From Chitinophaga varians (lineage in GTDB: Bacteria; Bacteroidota; Bacteroidia; Chitinophagales; Chitinophagaceae): a DNA stretch of 64,000 nt. Below, piece by piece: positions 43,756 through 53,004 of this stretch; position 1 is the stretch's first letter, and every line of letters begins with the position of its first letter. A program made the translations under genes and the position numbers. The notes under the pieces are model-generated. The model ran no database searches, had not been told where the DNA came from, and saw nothing but the letters and a program-made list of their open reading frames with translations. The stretch is from assembly GCF_012641275.1 (NCBI RefSeq), contig NZ_JABAIA010000001.1:3410001-3474000 (forward strand). The letters are read 5' to 3'.

Positions 43756-44628
43756 ATGGCGCAATCCGGGAAATCATCAGCAAAGAAGTCTAAACCGTCC
43801 TATATCTACTCCATTATCGGGGTAGCGCTGGTATTGTTTTCGTTGGGTACACTGGGCCTGGTGGTCATCCATGCCAGCAAACTCAGCAAGTATTTCAAGG
43901 AAAACATTGAAATTCAGGTGATTCTGAGAGATAATGTGAAAGAGAACCAGGCACTGGCCCTCCGTGATTCCATTGCTCATAAACCGTATATCAAATCCAT
44001 TGAATACGTATCGAAGGATGTGGCGGCAGACCGCTTTAAAAAGGATTTTGGCGAAGATTTCATCCAGCTGTTGCAGTACAATCCGCTGTACGCCAGCATC
44101 AATATCAAGGCCAACGCCAACTATGTGAACACAGACAGCCTGAAGGTCATCGAAAACAATCTCACCCAGCAGAACATTGTCCGGGAGATATCCTATCAGC
44201 GCAGCCTGGTGCAGAAACTAAATGAAAACGTCAATAAAATAGGGATGGTGATCCTGATTATCAGCTGCCTGCTGGCGCTGGTGGTCATCTTCCTGATCGA
44301 TAATACCATCCGTCTGGCCATGTTCAGCAACCGTTTCCTGATCAAGACCATGCAGATGGTGGGTGCTACCCGCTGGTTCATCGCCAAGCCGTTCGATCTC
44401 CGTAGTATCGCCAACGGCGCTATCAGCGCGCTGATAGCCATCGCCGGCCTCGTGGGCATCCTGTCCTTTGCTGACAAAGCGCTGCCGGAGCTGAACGGAT
44501 TACGTGACAACATGATGATCGCCCTGCTTTTCCTGGGCATGATCGTAGTGGGCATCGCGATCTCCCTGTTCAGTACCCACCGCTCTGTAATGAAATACCT
44601 GCGGCTGAAACTGGACGACCTTTATTAA
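43756..44628 (+). CDS. ftsX: Cell division protein FtsX (permease of FtsEX)
   Basis: The protein has 290 residues. Topology fits FtsX: a first membrane helix at ~17-40 (YIYSIIGVALVLFSLGTLGLVV), a periplasmic domain (~45-165) with IEIQVILRDNVKENQ and VSKDVAADRFKKDFG, then three more helices including NTIRLAMFSNRFLIKTMQMVGA, a signature in the cytoplasmic loop. FtsEX is an ABC-type complex that activates septal peptidoglycan hydrolases. ftsE is not in this window. The gene order ftsX - DUF3098 - uppP is a common one in Bacteroidota, and the genes here look cotranscribed (31 and 79 bp gaps). Confidence 0.93.
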   Translation: MAQSGKSSAKKSKPSYIYSIIGVALVLFSLGTLGLVVIHASKLSKYFKENIEIQVILRDNVKENQALALRDSIAHKPYIKSIEYVSKDVAADRFKKDFGEDFIQLLQYNPLYASINIKANANYVNTDSLKVIENNLTQQNIVREISYQRSLVQKLNENVNKIGMVILIISCLLALVVIFLIDNTIRLAMFSNRFLIKTMQMVGATRWFIAKPFDLRSIANGAISALIAIAGLVGILSFADKALPELNGLRDNMMIALLFLGMIVVGIAISLFSTHRSVMKYLRLKLDDLY

Positions 44629-44659
44629 TGCAATATCATCATCTTAACAAATAAACACT

Positions 44660-44941
44660 ATGGCTAAAGAAACGCTCAGATCAACTGTGACAAAAGATAC
44701 CCAGGTGACCGACAGCCGGCCTATCTTTCCTAAAGAAAACTACAAGTACATGTTAGCGGGGATTATAGTAGTTGTGATCGGATTCCTCCTGATGATGGGT
44801 GGAAACAGCAACGATCCCAATACATTCGATGTGAATGAGGTGTACAGCTTCCGTCGTATCACCCTGGCGCCCATTGTGATTGTACTGGGCCTGCTGATAG
44901 AGGTATACGCCATCATGGCACGCCCCAAAACAAAAGAATAA
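44660..44941 (+). CDS. DUF3098 family small membrane protein
   Basis: The protein has 93 residues with two predicted membrane helices (YMLAGIIVVVIGFLLMMGG and LAPIVIVLGLLIEVYAIMA) separated by a loop with the conserved-looking NDPNTFDVNEVYSFRR. This is the DUF3098 pattern; family members sit between ftsX and uppP in many Bacteroidota genomes, suggesting a division or envelope role. The N-terminal ~25 residues are polar and probably cytoplasmic. Confidence 0.88.
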   Translation: MAKETLRSTVTKDTQVTDSRPIFPKENYKYMLAGIIVVVIGFLLMMGGNSNDPNTFDVNEVYSFRRITLAPIVIVLGLLIEVYAIMARPKTKE

Positions 44942-45020
44942 TTTGAGCCAACAATCATATTATAACAGCGATGATGCCCTCATCGCTTTTTTTATCACAT
45001 TTTAACCATACTTGTTTTTA

Positions 45021-45815
45021 ATGAACTTCTTCCATGCCATCATTATCGCCATTGTGGAAGGGCTGACTGAGTTTCTGCCTATTTCCTCCACAGGGCATAT
45101 GATTATTGTAAGCTCCCTGTTGGGTATCAACAAAGATGAATTTACCAAACTGTTTGAAGTAGTGATACAGCTGGGCGCCATTCTGGCCGTGGTGGTATTG
45201 TACTGGCGGAAATTCCTTGTTTTCGACAAAAACAGGTTTCAGTTTTACCTGAAGCTGGCCGTGGCCGTAGTGCCTGCCCTTATTGCCGGGTATCTCTTCA
45301 GCGATAAAATTGATGAACTCCTGGAAAGTCCGCTGACTGTAGGCATTACCCTGTTCCTGGGAGGTATTGTGCTGCTGTTTGTGGACAACTGGTTCCGTAA
45401 CCCGGTAATTGATTCCGATGAGAAAATCAGCATATTCTCCGCCCTGCGCATCGGGTTTTTCCAATGCCTGGCACTGATACCGGGCGTAAGCCGCAGTGCG
45501 GCCTCCATCATCGGTGGTATGCAGCAAAAGCTTACCCGCAGCGAAGCGGCCGAATTCTCTTTCTTCCTGGCCGTGCCTACCATGGCTGCCGCCACAGGGT
45601 ATAAGCTGCTCAAAGGCAGAGAGCTGCTGATGGCGCATCCGGAAAACCTGAAGCTGCTGCTGGTAGGCAATATCGTAGCTTTTGTGGTGGCCATGCTGGC
45701 GATCAAATTCTTCATCGGCACCCTCAAAAAATACGGTTTTAAGATGTGGGGCTACTATCGTATCATCGTGGGGGTCATCATCATTGCCGCCATCCTGATG
45801 GGCAAAAAATTATAA
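45021..45815 (+). CDS. uppP: Undecaprenyl-diphosphatase UppP (BacA)
   Basis: The protein has 264 residues from the ATG at 45021; a TTG three codons earlier adds nothing recognisable. It recycles undecaprenyl pyrophosphate to the monophosphate carrier used for peptidoglycan and other glycans. Signature motifs: EGLTEFLPISSTGHM (residues ~14-28, catalytic Glu and His) and PGVSRSAASIIGG (catalytic Arg/Ser region). Around eight membrane helices are predicted. It follows ftsX and DUF3098 and ends at a strong terminator before the convergent alanine dehydrogenase gene. Confidence 0.95.
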   Translation: MNFFHAIIIAIVEGLTEFLPISSTGHMIIVSSLLGINKDEFTKLFEVVIQLGAILAVVVLYWRKFLVFDKNRFQFYLKLAVAVVPALIAGYLFSDKIDELLESPLTVGITLFLGGIVLLFVDNWFRNPVIDSDEKISIFSALRIGFFQCLALIPGVSRSAASIIGGMQQKLTRSEAAEFSFFLAVPTMAAATGYKLLKGRELLMAHPENLKLLLVGNIVAFVVAMLAIKFFIGTLKKYGFKMWGYYRIIVGVIIIAAILMGKKL

Positions 45816-45832
45816 TTTATTATTCATTATAT

Positions 45833-45874
45833 AGCGAAGCGCCGGTGATATCATATCACCGGCGCTTCGCTTTT
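45833..45874. terminator. Bidirectional terminator between uppP and ald
   Basis: A perfect 18-bp stem: 45833-45850 pairs with 45854-45871, with a 3-base loop, followed by a short T run on the plus strand. It separates convergent genes. Confidence 0.88.
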
Positions 45875-45888
45875 ATCTTTCAGACCTG

Positions 45889-47106
45889 TTACCCTTTGAC
45901 TGCCAGTAACAGTTCCAGGTCAGTATATTTCAACTTGAATTTTTCGCTGAGGTGGTAGTTGGTCAGCGCGCCTTTATACAGGTAGATCCCGTTTCTTACG
46001 CCGCGCTTGATCCACACCAGGTTCTCAAAGCCGCCGTCATCGGCAGCTTCCACCAGCAGGGGCATCAGCACGTTGCTGATGGCTTCGGAGGCGGTGCGGG
46101 CAAAGCCGGAGGGGATATTGGGAACACAATAGTGTACCACGTCGTATTTCTTGAAGACAGGGTTTTCGTGGCTGGTGATTTCAGAGGTTTCGAAACAACC
46201 GCCGCGGTCTATGCTCACATCTACAATCACAGAGCCGGCCTTCATATTGCTGACCATGGCTTCTGTCACCACGATGGGCGTACGGCCGCTCTGCGAGGAG
46301 AGGGCGCCTACGGCCACGTCGGCATTGCGTAGTTGTTCGGCCAGCACTTTAGGCTGTATAACGGAGGTAAATACCCGTACGCCTATATTGTTTTGCAGCC
46401 TTTTCAGCTTGTAGATGTTATTGTCGAAGACTTTCACGGATGCGCCCAGTGCCATGGCGGTACGGGCAGCGAATTCGCCAACGATGCCGGCGCCGATGAT
46501 CACCACTTTGGTAGGTGGGATACCGGTAATGCCGCCCAGCAGGATGCCCTTGCCTTTGTTGCCATTGCTCAGATATTGGCCGGCAATAAGCATCACGGCG
46601 CCGCCGGCAATTTCACTCATCGCCCTTACAATGGGATAGGTGCCGGCATCGTCTTTCAGGTTTTCGAAAGACAACAGGGTGATACGTTTGTCCATCATCT
46701 TCTGCACCTGCAACGCTTTCAGCGCAGCCAGATGGATGGGGGAGATAACAATCTGGTGGGGATGTAACAGCTCTATTTCCTCATCGTTCAGCGGGGCTGA
46801 TTTAACGATGATTTCTGCCTTAAAGACTTCCCTTTTATCATAAACGATTTCAGCGCCGGCCTCTGAGTAGTCGGTGTCGTAATAGTGGGAACCGTCGCCG
46901 GCTTTATGTTCCACCACGATATGATGTCCGTGTGCAGCCAGGATGCTTACCGCGTCGGGCGTCAGGGCAATACGGTTTTCCTGGAAGGAGTTTTCTTTGG
47001 GTATACCGATGAATAAACGGGAATTTTTTTGTGGGATATCCAGCGTTTCTTCCAGTGGTGAATAAGTAAAGCCAGCACTCACTACAGGTTTTTGCCTTTG
47101 CTCCAT
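45889..47106 (-). CDS. ald: Alanine dehydrogenase
   Basis: The protein has 405 residues of the alanine dehydrogenase / transhydrogenase alpha-subunit fold. The N-terminal domain has GIPKENSFQENRIALTPDAV (substrate-binding Arg), VVEHKAGDGSHYYDTDY and the catalytic-site segments LLSFENLKDD and ISPIHLAAL. The NAD domain has VVIIGAGIVGEFAARTA and GALSSQSGRTPIVVTEAMV. The N-terminal ~25 residues extend beyond the typical 370-residue AlaDH. It would convert alanine to pyruvate and ammonia with NAD. It lies downstream of tsaE on the minus strand (40 bp gap). Confidence 0.92.
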   Translation of the reverse strand: MEQRQKPVVSAGFTYSPLEETLDIPQKNSRLFIGIPKENSFQENRIALTPDAVSILAAHGHHIVVEHKAGDGSHYYDTDYSEAGAEIVYDKREVFKAEIIVKSAPLNDEEIELLHPHQIVISPIHLAALKALQVQKMMDKRITLLSFENLKDDAGTYPIVRAMSEIAGGAVMLIAGQYLSNGNKGKGILLGGITGIPPTKVVIIGAGIVGEFAARTAMALGASVKVFDNNIYKLKRLQNNIGVRVFTSVIQPKVLAEQLRNADVAVGALSSQSGRTPIVVTEAMVSNMKAGSVIVDVSIDRGGCFETSEITSHENPVFKKYDVVHYCVPNIPSGFARTASEAISNVLMPLLVEAADDGGFENLVWIKRGVRNGIYLYKGALTNYHLSEKFKLKYTDLELLLAVKG

Positions 47107-47146
47107 AAAACGGTCAATATTGTTTTTCTGTATTTGTAAAGATACA

Positions 47147-47584
47147 CTATTTGTCAGATGCGGAAATTTCGCGCAGCACCCTTTTTTGGTCAGGCAGCAC
47201 CTCCAGCTGAAGGTGGATGGTGTCCGGTGGCAGGAGGGGAGCTATGACGTCAGGCCATTCCACAAAGCTGATGGCGTCCTGGTAGAGCGTGTCTTCCACA
47301 CCGGCGCTGATCGCGTCGTTTTCATCTTTCAAACGGTAGAGGTCTAAATGATAAATACGGCGGGCTTTTCCCTGCGGGTCCTGGTAACCATATTCGTTGA
47401 TAATGGAAAAAGTAGGGCTGGCGGTGGCGTCAGCTACGCCTTTGGCCGCACACAAAGCTTTGATCATCGTGGTTTTACCGGCACCCATGGGGCCATTGAG
47501 CGTAAATACCTGCTTATCGCCAAAATAATTCCAGAAAGCACCGGCTACGTCCGGCAGCTGTTCCAGCGTAAATGTCCATTGCAT
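47147..47584 (-). CDS. tsaE: tRNA threonylcarbamoyladenosine biosynthesis ATPase TsaE
   Basis: The protein has 145 residues from the ATG at 47584 (MQWTFTLEQL); a TTG two codons earlier (47590) is also in frame but lies within the promoter box. TsaE is the ATPase that supports TsaB-TsaD in making the t6A37 modification of ANN-decoding tRNAs. Motifs: Walker A GPMGAGKTT, SPTFSIINEY, and HLDLYRLKDENDA in the switch region. A TACATTTG promoter box ends three bases before the ATG. The gene is divergent from the P-type ATPase gene. Confidence 0.95.
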   Translation of the reverse strand: MQWTFTLEQLPDVAGAFWNYFGDKQVFTLNGPMGAGKTTMIKALCAAKGVADATASPTFSIINEYGYQDPQGKARRIYHLDLYRLKDENDAISAGVEDTLYQDAISFVEWPDVIAPLLPPDTIHLQLEVLPDQKRVLREISASDK

Positions 47585-47587
47585 AGG

Positions 47588-47595
47588 CAAATGTA
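47588..47595 (-). promoter_or_regulatory. tsaE promoter -7 box (TACATTTG)
   Basis: Exact TAnnTTTG on the minus strand, separated from the tsaE ATG by only three bases (CCT). If used, the transcript should be leaderless. Confidence 0.5.
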
Positions 47596-47660
47596 GCGAT
47601 TTATGGCTGTTTTTCGCCGCCGCAGGGATATGTTAAATCTATACGCTGTTGCATTAATAT

Positions 47661-47693
47661 TTGACGGACGTAGCGCGTCATAGGGTAATTTTG
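47661..47693 (+). promoter_or_regulatory. Promoter of the copper ATPase gene
   Basis: TTG at 47661-47663 and TAATTTTG at 47686-47693 are 22 bp apart, matching the Bacteroidota promoter pattern; the ATG follows at 47716. Confidence 0.5.
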
Positions 47694-47715
47694 TAACCGG
47701 AAAAAAGGAAACACC

Positions 47716-49824
47716 ATGACATCAGTAAGTTGCAAGGTGGAAGGCATGCACTGCACCAATTGTGCGCTCAGTGTGTCCCGATACCTCGAGAAAAAAGGCA
47801 TGGAAAATATCAATGTCAGCTTCGCTACGGAAGAGGTGAGCTTCATCGCCCCGGCCGGCGCTGACTCGGCGGAAGTGCTGAATGGTATCAACGACCTCGG
47901 TTTCCGTGTGGTATTGCCCGACCAGGCACCGGCCAGGATACCGGTATACCAAACCCTGACCTTTAAATTTTTCTTTTGCTTAATATTTACACTGCCACTG
48001 TTGCTGCATATGTGGGTGGACTGGCACTGGCTGCATAACCCATGGACACAGTTCTGGCTTACGCTGCCGGTATTTATCACCGGGCTGTGGCATTTTGGTA
48101 AAAGCGCTGTCCGCTCCCTGATGAACCGCATGGCCAATATGGACGTGCTGGTAACCCTCGGCGCTTCAGCCGCCTTCATTTACAGCGTCATCGGCGCCCT
48201 GGTAAACGGCAACCCCGATTACCTGTTCTTCGAAACCACGGCCGCCATTATTACCCTCGTCTTCCTGGGCAACCTGCTCGAAGAAAAATCAGTCCGACAA
48301 ACCACTACTGCCATCACGGAACTGGCCCGCATGCAGGTCACCATGGCCCGCCTTATCAATACCGACCATGGCCATGAACATATCCACGAAATAGACAACC
48401 GGACACTCCGCCCGGGAGATTGTGTGCTGGTCAATACCGGCGACAAAATACCGATGGACGGCACCATCTACTGGGGAAGCGGTCATATCAACGAGTCTAT
48501 GATCACCGGCGAAAGCGACCCTGTCAGCAAAAAAGAAAAAGATAAAGTCATTGGCGGCACTATCCTGGAAGACGGGAGTATCAAAGTATACATCACCGCG
48601 ACAGGCAAAGACACTGTGCTGTCTTATATCATAGAGCTGGTCAAACAGGCCCAGAGCGATAAACCGCCCATGCAGCGGCTGGCTGACCGTATCAGCGCCA
48701 TCTTTGTGCCGCTGGTGCTGAGCATCGCTGTCGTTACCTTCCTGGGATGGTATTTTATCGGTCACACTACCTTCGGCACTGCCATGATGCGCAGTATAGC
48801 CGTTCTGGTGATAGCCTGTCCCTGCGCGATGGGGCTGGCCACACCGGCAGCAGTGATGGTAGGCCTGGGACGTGCCGCCCGCAATGGCATCCTGATCAAA
48901 GGAGGCCATACTCTGGAGCTTTTCAAAGACATTAAACGCGTTGTATTCGATAAAACAGGAACACTTACTACCGGTAAACTGACCCTTCGTCACTATCATA
49001 CCACGATGGAAGACCTGACTTTCCGTAAAATCGTTTACAGCCTGGAAAAATATTCTTCCCATCCGATTGCCCGTTCCGTGGCCGCTATGTGGAAATCCGC
49101 AGGAGAAGTGCCGTTACAGCAGGTGCGCGAACATAAGGGACTGGGCATGCGGGCCAAAGACAAGGAAGGTAACGAATGGGAGCTGGGCTCTTTCCGCATG
49201 GCAGCCGGACTTACAGATGATGACAGCCATAACCTCTATCTGGTATGCAACGGCATCCTTATGGGATGGCTTGATTTTGCCGATGAAATCCGTCCCGAAG
49301 CCGCGACGGTGATTCAGCAACTGAAAACCTCCGGTATCCAGCCGGTGCTGCTCAGTGGCGATACTGCCCGCAAATGCCGGGAACTGGCCACAGCGCTGGG
49401 CATCACGGAGGTATATGCGGAACAGTCGCCACAACAAAAGCTGGAGCAGATAGACCGCTTCGTGCAACAATCTCCTACGGCCATGGTAGGCGACGGGATC
49501 AACGATGCACCGGCACTTTCCAAAGCCACTATCGGCATCTCTCTCAGCGACGCCACACAGGTGGCCATGCAAAGCGCTAATGTGGTGCTGCTCAATAATC
49601 ACCTGGGCTCATTGCCGCTGGCGCTGGGACTGGGAAAACACACGTACCTTACCATTAAACAAAACCTTTTCTGGGCCTTTGTTTACAATGTGGTGGCTAT
49701 TCCGGTAGCTGCGCTCGGATTGCTCAATCCTATTGTGGGCGCCGGTGTGATGGGCCTCTCCGATGTGGTGCTGGCCGTCAATTCTGTCCGGTTGCGGTAT
49801 AAACGGGTGGTAAATGCGTCGTAA
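47716..49824 (+). CDS. copA: Heavy-metal (probably Cu+) exporting P1B-type ATPase
   Basis: The protein has 702 residues with one N-terminal heavy-metal-associated domain (GMHCTNC, C13 and C16). Ion-pathway cysteines are C368-P-C370 in IACPCAMGLATPA, which indicates Cu+/Ag+ specificity. The phosphorylated Asp is D412 in DKTGTLTTG; the SHPIARS histidine-proline motif, GDGINDAPALSKA and the final YNVVAIPVAALGLL segment complete the core. The usual MxxSS in the last helix appears as MGLSD, a small deviation. It pumps copper out of the cytoplasm. No copper chaperone or regulator gene is adjacent. Confidence 0.93.
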   Translation: MTSVSCKVEGMHCTNCALSVSRYLEKKGMENINVSFATEEVSFIAPAGADSAEVLNGINDLGFRVVLPDQAPARIPVYQTLTFKFFFCLIFTLPLLLHMWVDWHWLHNPWTQFWLTLPVFITGLWHFGKSAVRSLMNRMANMDVLVTLGASAAFIYSVIGALVNGNPDYLFFETTAAIITLVFLGNLLEEKSVRQTTTAITELARMQVTMARLINTDHGHEHIHEIDNRTLRPGDCVLVNTGDKIPMDGTIYWGSGHINESMITGESDPVSKKEKDKVIGGTILEDGSIKVYITATGKDTVLSYIIELVKQAQSDKPPMQRLADRISAIFVPLVLSIAVVTFLGWYFIGHTTFGTAMMRSIAVLVIACPCAMGLATPAAVMVGLGRAARNGILIKGGHTLELFKDIKRVVFDKTGTLTTGKLTLRHYHTTMEDLTFRKIVYSLEKYSSHPIARSVAAMWKSAGEVPLQQVREHKGLGMRAKDKEGNEWELGSFRMAAGLTDDDSHNLYLVCNGILMGWLDFADEIRPEAATVIQQLKTSGIQPVLLSGDTARKCRELATALGITEVYAEQSPQQKLEQIDRFVQQSPTAMVGDGINDAPALSKATIGISLSDATQVAMQSANVVLLNNHLGSLPLALGLGKHTYLTIKQNLFWAFVYNVVAIPVAALGLLNPIVGAGVMGLSDVVLAVNSVRLRYKRVVNAS

Positions 49825-49860
49825 ATAGTAAATTGCGAACGCACTATTCAGCGAAAAAAT

Positions 49861-51762
49861 TTGAGCACACCCGTAGCCATATTGCAGCAATACTGGGGTT
49901 ATAACCAGTTCCGCACATTACAGGAAGATATTATCAGCAATATCCTGGCAGGCCAGGACACACTGGCGCTGTTGCCTACCGGCGGCGGCAAGTCCATCTG
50001 TTTCCAGGTGCCGGCTATGATGAAACCGGGGCTGTGCCTCGTGGTCACACCGCTGATAGCCCTGATGAAAGACCAGGTGGCCAACCTCAAAAAGAAAGGC
50101 ATCACGGCGTATTCGATCTATTCCGGGATGTTGTACAAAGACGTGGAACGTGTGCTGGAAGCGGCCCGCAGAGGAGGATGTAAATTCCTGTACGTATCTC
50201 CTGAACGGCTGCAAAGCAAACTGTTTCAAACCTATTGCGATGGCCTGCCGGTGAACCTGATCGCGGTGGACGAAGCGCACTGTATTTCTCAGTGGGGGTA
50301 CGATTTCCGTCCTGCCTATCTGAAAATAGCAGATATAAGGAGTTATTTCCCCGAGGCGCCGGTGCTGGCACTTACCGCGTCTGCCACACCCAAAGTACAG
50401 ACAGACATCTGCGATAAGCTCCTGATGAAGGAGGCTAAAGTGTTTACCAAAAGTTTCACCCGTGCCAATCTCTCCTACAGTGTGCTGGAAGAAGCCACTA
50501 AAATCGATAAAGTAAAACATATACTGGACCGCGTGCCCGGCTGTGGCATCGTGTATTGCCGCAACCGCAAGCGTACCAGGGAAATAGCAGACCTCCTGCA
50601 ATTGCAGGGCATATCTGCCAGTTACTACCACGCCGGCCTGCCGCAGGCCGAAAGGGCCGCCAGGCAGGAAGCCTGGATCAATAATGAAAACCGGGTAATG
50701 GTCTGTACCAACGCTTTCGGGATGGGCATCGACAAACCGGACGTGCGCATCGTGGTACACTACGATATGCCCGATGGCCTGGAAGCTTATTACCAGGAAG
50801 CTGGCCGCGCAGGCAGGGATGAACAAAAAGCCTATGCCGTATTATTGTACAACGAAGAGGAACTGGCCGAAATGCAGGAGCGCATCGCATTGCAGTTCCC
50901 AACGCTGGAACAGGTGCGGGAAGTGTACCAATGTGTGGTGAACTATCTCCAGGTGCCGGTAGGCAGCGCGGAAGGCGTTTATTTTGATTTTGATATCAAT
51001 GATTTTGCCCGCACTTTCCAGCTCAACCTGACGATGGTGTACAGCGCTATCAAATTGCTGGAACAGGAAGAGGTGCTGCAATTGAGTGAAAGCGTGTTCC
51101 TGCCTTCCCGGGTGGAATTCGTGACCAATAAAGAATCGCTGTACGCTTTTGAAAACGCGTATCCCGCGCTGGAAGAGATCATCAAGGTGTTGCTGCGTAC
51201 CTATGAAGGTATTTTTGATCACGCGGTGCCGATATACGAAAGGCAGATAGGAAGGATCATGTATATGGAGGATGATGATATTGCTGCGTTATTGCAACAG
51301 TTGCATCAATACGGCATTATCCATTATCACGCCCGGCGTGACGAGCCACAGCTCTGCTTTCTGCAGGAAAGGGTGTCGGCATCCAATCTGCGTATCAATA
51401 TGGCGCGGGTGGAAGTACGTAAAAAGGTATATGCCGACCGGCTGGCGGCTATGTTTGCGTATGCCCGTAACAGTGATACCTGCCGTACGCAGCAGCTGGT
51501 GGCTTATTTTGGCGAGAAGGACGCAGCGCCTTGTGGCATCTGTGATGTATGCCTGAAGAAAAAATCATCCCCGCCGGATGCTGCATCGTTTAAACGTATA
51601 GCAGACAACGTTACAGGGATACTGAAAGATAAACCACTACTGTTTGCGGAATTGCATCAGCAATTGCCTGATATCCGCAGAAGCGATCTGATGGCCGTGT
51701 TACAGTTCATGAATGAAGAAGGGCTGTTGCGCCGCGATGAGGAGGGGAAACTCTGCATTTAG
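49861..51762 (+). CDS. recQ: ATP-dependent DNA helicase RecQ family
   Basis: The protein has 633 residues starting at a TTG (49861; MSTPVAILQQYWGY). The SF2 helicase core is clear: Walker A LPTGGGKSICFQ, DEAH in LIAVDEAHCISQWGYDFRP, motif III TASATPK, and motif V/VI FGMGIDKPDV with QEAGRAGRDEQ. The zinc-binding subdomain has its cysteine cluster in CRTQQLVAYF...PCGICDVC near residue ~545-560. An HRDC domain is not apparent; the C-terminal ~80 residues look like a winged-helix end (ELHQQLPDIRRSDLMAVLQ). It is the common short RecQ form in this phylum. Confidence 0.95.
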   Translation: MSTPVAILQQYWGYNQFRTLQEDIISNILAGQDTLALLPTGGGKSICFQVPAMMKPGLCLVVTPLIALMKDQVANLKKKGITAYSIYSGMLYKDVERVLEAARRGGCKFLYVSPERLQSKLFQTYCDGLPVNLIAVDEAHCISQWGYDFRPAYLKIADIRSYFPEAPVLALTASATPKVQTDICDKLLMKEAKVFTKSFTRANLSYSVLEEATKIDKVKHILDRVPGCGIVYCRNRKRTREIADLLQLQGISASYYHAGLPQAERAARQEAWINNENRVMVCTNAFGMGIDKPDVRIVVHYDMPDGLEAYYQEAGRAGRDEQKAYAVLLYNEEELAEMQERIALQFPTLEQVREVYQCVVNYLQVPVGSAEGVYFDFDINDFARTFQLNLTMVYSAIKLLEQEEVLQLSESVFLPSRVEFVTNKESLYAFENAYPALEEIIKVLLRTYEGIFDHAVPIYERQIGRIMYMEDDDIAALLQQLHQYGIIHYHARRDEPQLCFLQERVSASNLRINMARVEVRKKVYADRLAAMFAYARNSDTCRTQQLVAYFGEKDAAPCGICDVCLKKKSSPPDAASFKRIADNVTGILKDKPLLFAELHQQLPDIRRSDLMAVLQFMNEEGLLRRDEEGKLCI

Positions 51763-51770
51763 TCATTAAG

Positions 51771-51831
51771 CATTTGGTTATTTGATTGTTGAAGGATACC
51801 TATCATCCTTCAACAATCAAATAACCAAATG
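51771..51831. repeat. Perfect 27-bp inverted repeat between convergent genes
   Basis: Arms 51771-51797 and 51805-51831 are exact reverse complements around a 7-base loop (ACCTATC). They fill most of the 77-bp gap between the ends of recQ and the oxidoreductase gene, so the element could serve as a bidirectional transcript end; there is no T run. The word GTTATTTGATT is shared with the repeats at 16105 and (as ATAACCAAAT) 20054. Confidence 0.85.
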
Positions 51832-51839
51832 GCCCAATA

Positions 51840-52886
51840 TTATAATGAAATTACACGGCCTTCTTTACTGCTCTGGAAGGCTGCTTCAATAATTCTGATC
51901 ACATTTTTCGCATCTTTCGGGTCTACCGGGTTGGGCGCATTGTTGGCGATGGCTTCATAGATGCCCTGATAGTAGTCCATGTAGTTGCCGCTGGTGCCGG
52001 GGAGGTATTGTTTCACGGTTTTTCCGTCGATGGTAGTATGCAGCAATCCCCATTCATGCGGCGCTTCGGCGCCCCAGTCCGGGCTGTTAGGCAACAGGCC
52101 TCTTTGCAGTTGTGCTTCCTGTATATCGGATTTTGTTTTGATGAAAGAGCCGATGCGCCCGTGGATCTGATAGGAAGGCAGCGCTTCTCTGATGAGATAG
52201 CTGCATTTCAGGCGTACACGCAGGGTGTCGTAGAAAAGTACCAGTTCAAAGTAGTCGTCTACAACGGAATCTTTCCGGATGATCCGTATATCTGCCCAAA
52301 CGGATTGGGGAAACCCGAACAGTTGCAGCGCCTGGTCTATCAGGTGTGAACCGAGATCGTAAAGGCTACCGGTACCGGGGTTGGCCACTTCCTTGTGTTT
52401 TTTATAGCTCAGTTCTTCCTTGAAGCGGTCGTAGTGGATTTCTGCTTCGAGGACATCGCCGAGAAGGCCTTCGTTAAGTACTTTACGAACGATTTTGAAA
52501 TCGCTGTCATAGCGGCGGTTGTGGTATACGCTGAGCAGCAGTTTTTTCTCTTTCGCCAGCGCGATGAGGGCTTCCGCTTCGGCGGCCGTAACAGTGAAAG
52601 GTTTTTCTACGATCACGTTCTTGCCTGCTTCCAGCGCGGCTTTCACATATTCGAAGTGGGTGTAGTTGGGCGTGTTTACAACAATCAGTTCCAGCTCTTT
52701 ATCTGCCAGCAGATCGGCGACGGACGTATATACTTTTACGTTAGGATATCTTTGTCTGGCCAGGTCCTTGCTACGTTCCACCACGGCGGTGAATTCAAAG
52801 CCCGGGTTCACGTATATAAATGGCGCATGGAAAATTTGTCCGGACATGCCGAAGGAGCAGATGCCCGTTTTGATCACTTTACTCAT
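51840..52886 (-). CDS. Gfo/Idh/MocA family oxidoreductase
   Basis: The protein has 348 residues. The N-terminal Rossmann fold reads KTGICSFGMSGQIFHAPF, with the family motif VEKPFTVTAAEAEALI (the EKP motif) and CVVNTPNYTHFEYVKAAL-type segments; the C-terminal alpha/beta domain contains LYDLGSHLIDQALQLFG and the conserved His region. These enzymes reduce or oxidise sugars and sugar derivatives with NAD(P). The substrate cannot be told. It is a single gene, convergent with recQ. Confidence 0.92.
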   Translation of the reverse strand: MSKVIKTGICSFGMSGQIFHAPFIYVNPGFEFTAVVERSKDLARQRYPNVKVYTSVADLLADKELELIVVNTPNYTHFEYVKAALEAGKNVIVEKPFTVTAAEAEALIALAKEKKLLLSVYHNRRYDSDFKIVRKVLNEGLLGDVLEAEIHYDRFKEELSYKKHKEVANPGTGSLYDLGSHLIDQALQLFGFPQSVWADIRIIRKDSVVDDYFELVLFYDTLRVRLKCSYLIREALPSYQIHGRIGSFIKTKSDIQEAQLQRGLLPNSPDWGAEAPHEWGLLHTTIDGKTVKQYLPGTSGNYMDYYQGIYEAIANNAPNPVDPKDAKNVIRIIEAAFQSSKEGRVISL

Positions 52887-53004
52887 AATTATCGTTTAAA
52901 TCGGCGTACGGCCGGTTAGTATTATTCCGGATTAAAGTATAAAAAAACGATCAGTTTTTCTGTACAAATCCTTGTTTGTCAATCGTAACCGGTTGGCACA
53001 ACTA

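Noticed and set aside
47601..48179. Minus-strand frame overlapping the copper ATPase start
   Set aside because: The GMHCTNC metal-binding domain on the plus strand is real; the antisense frame lacks support.
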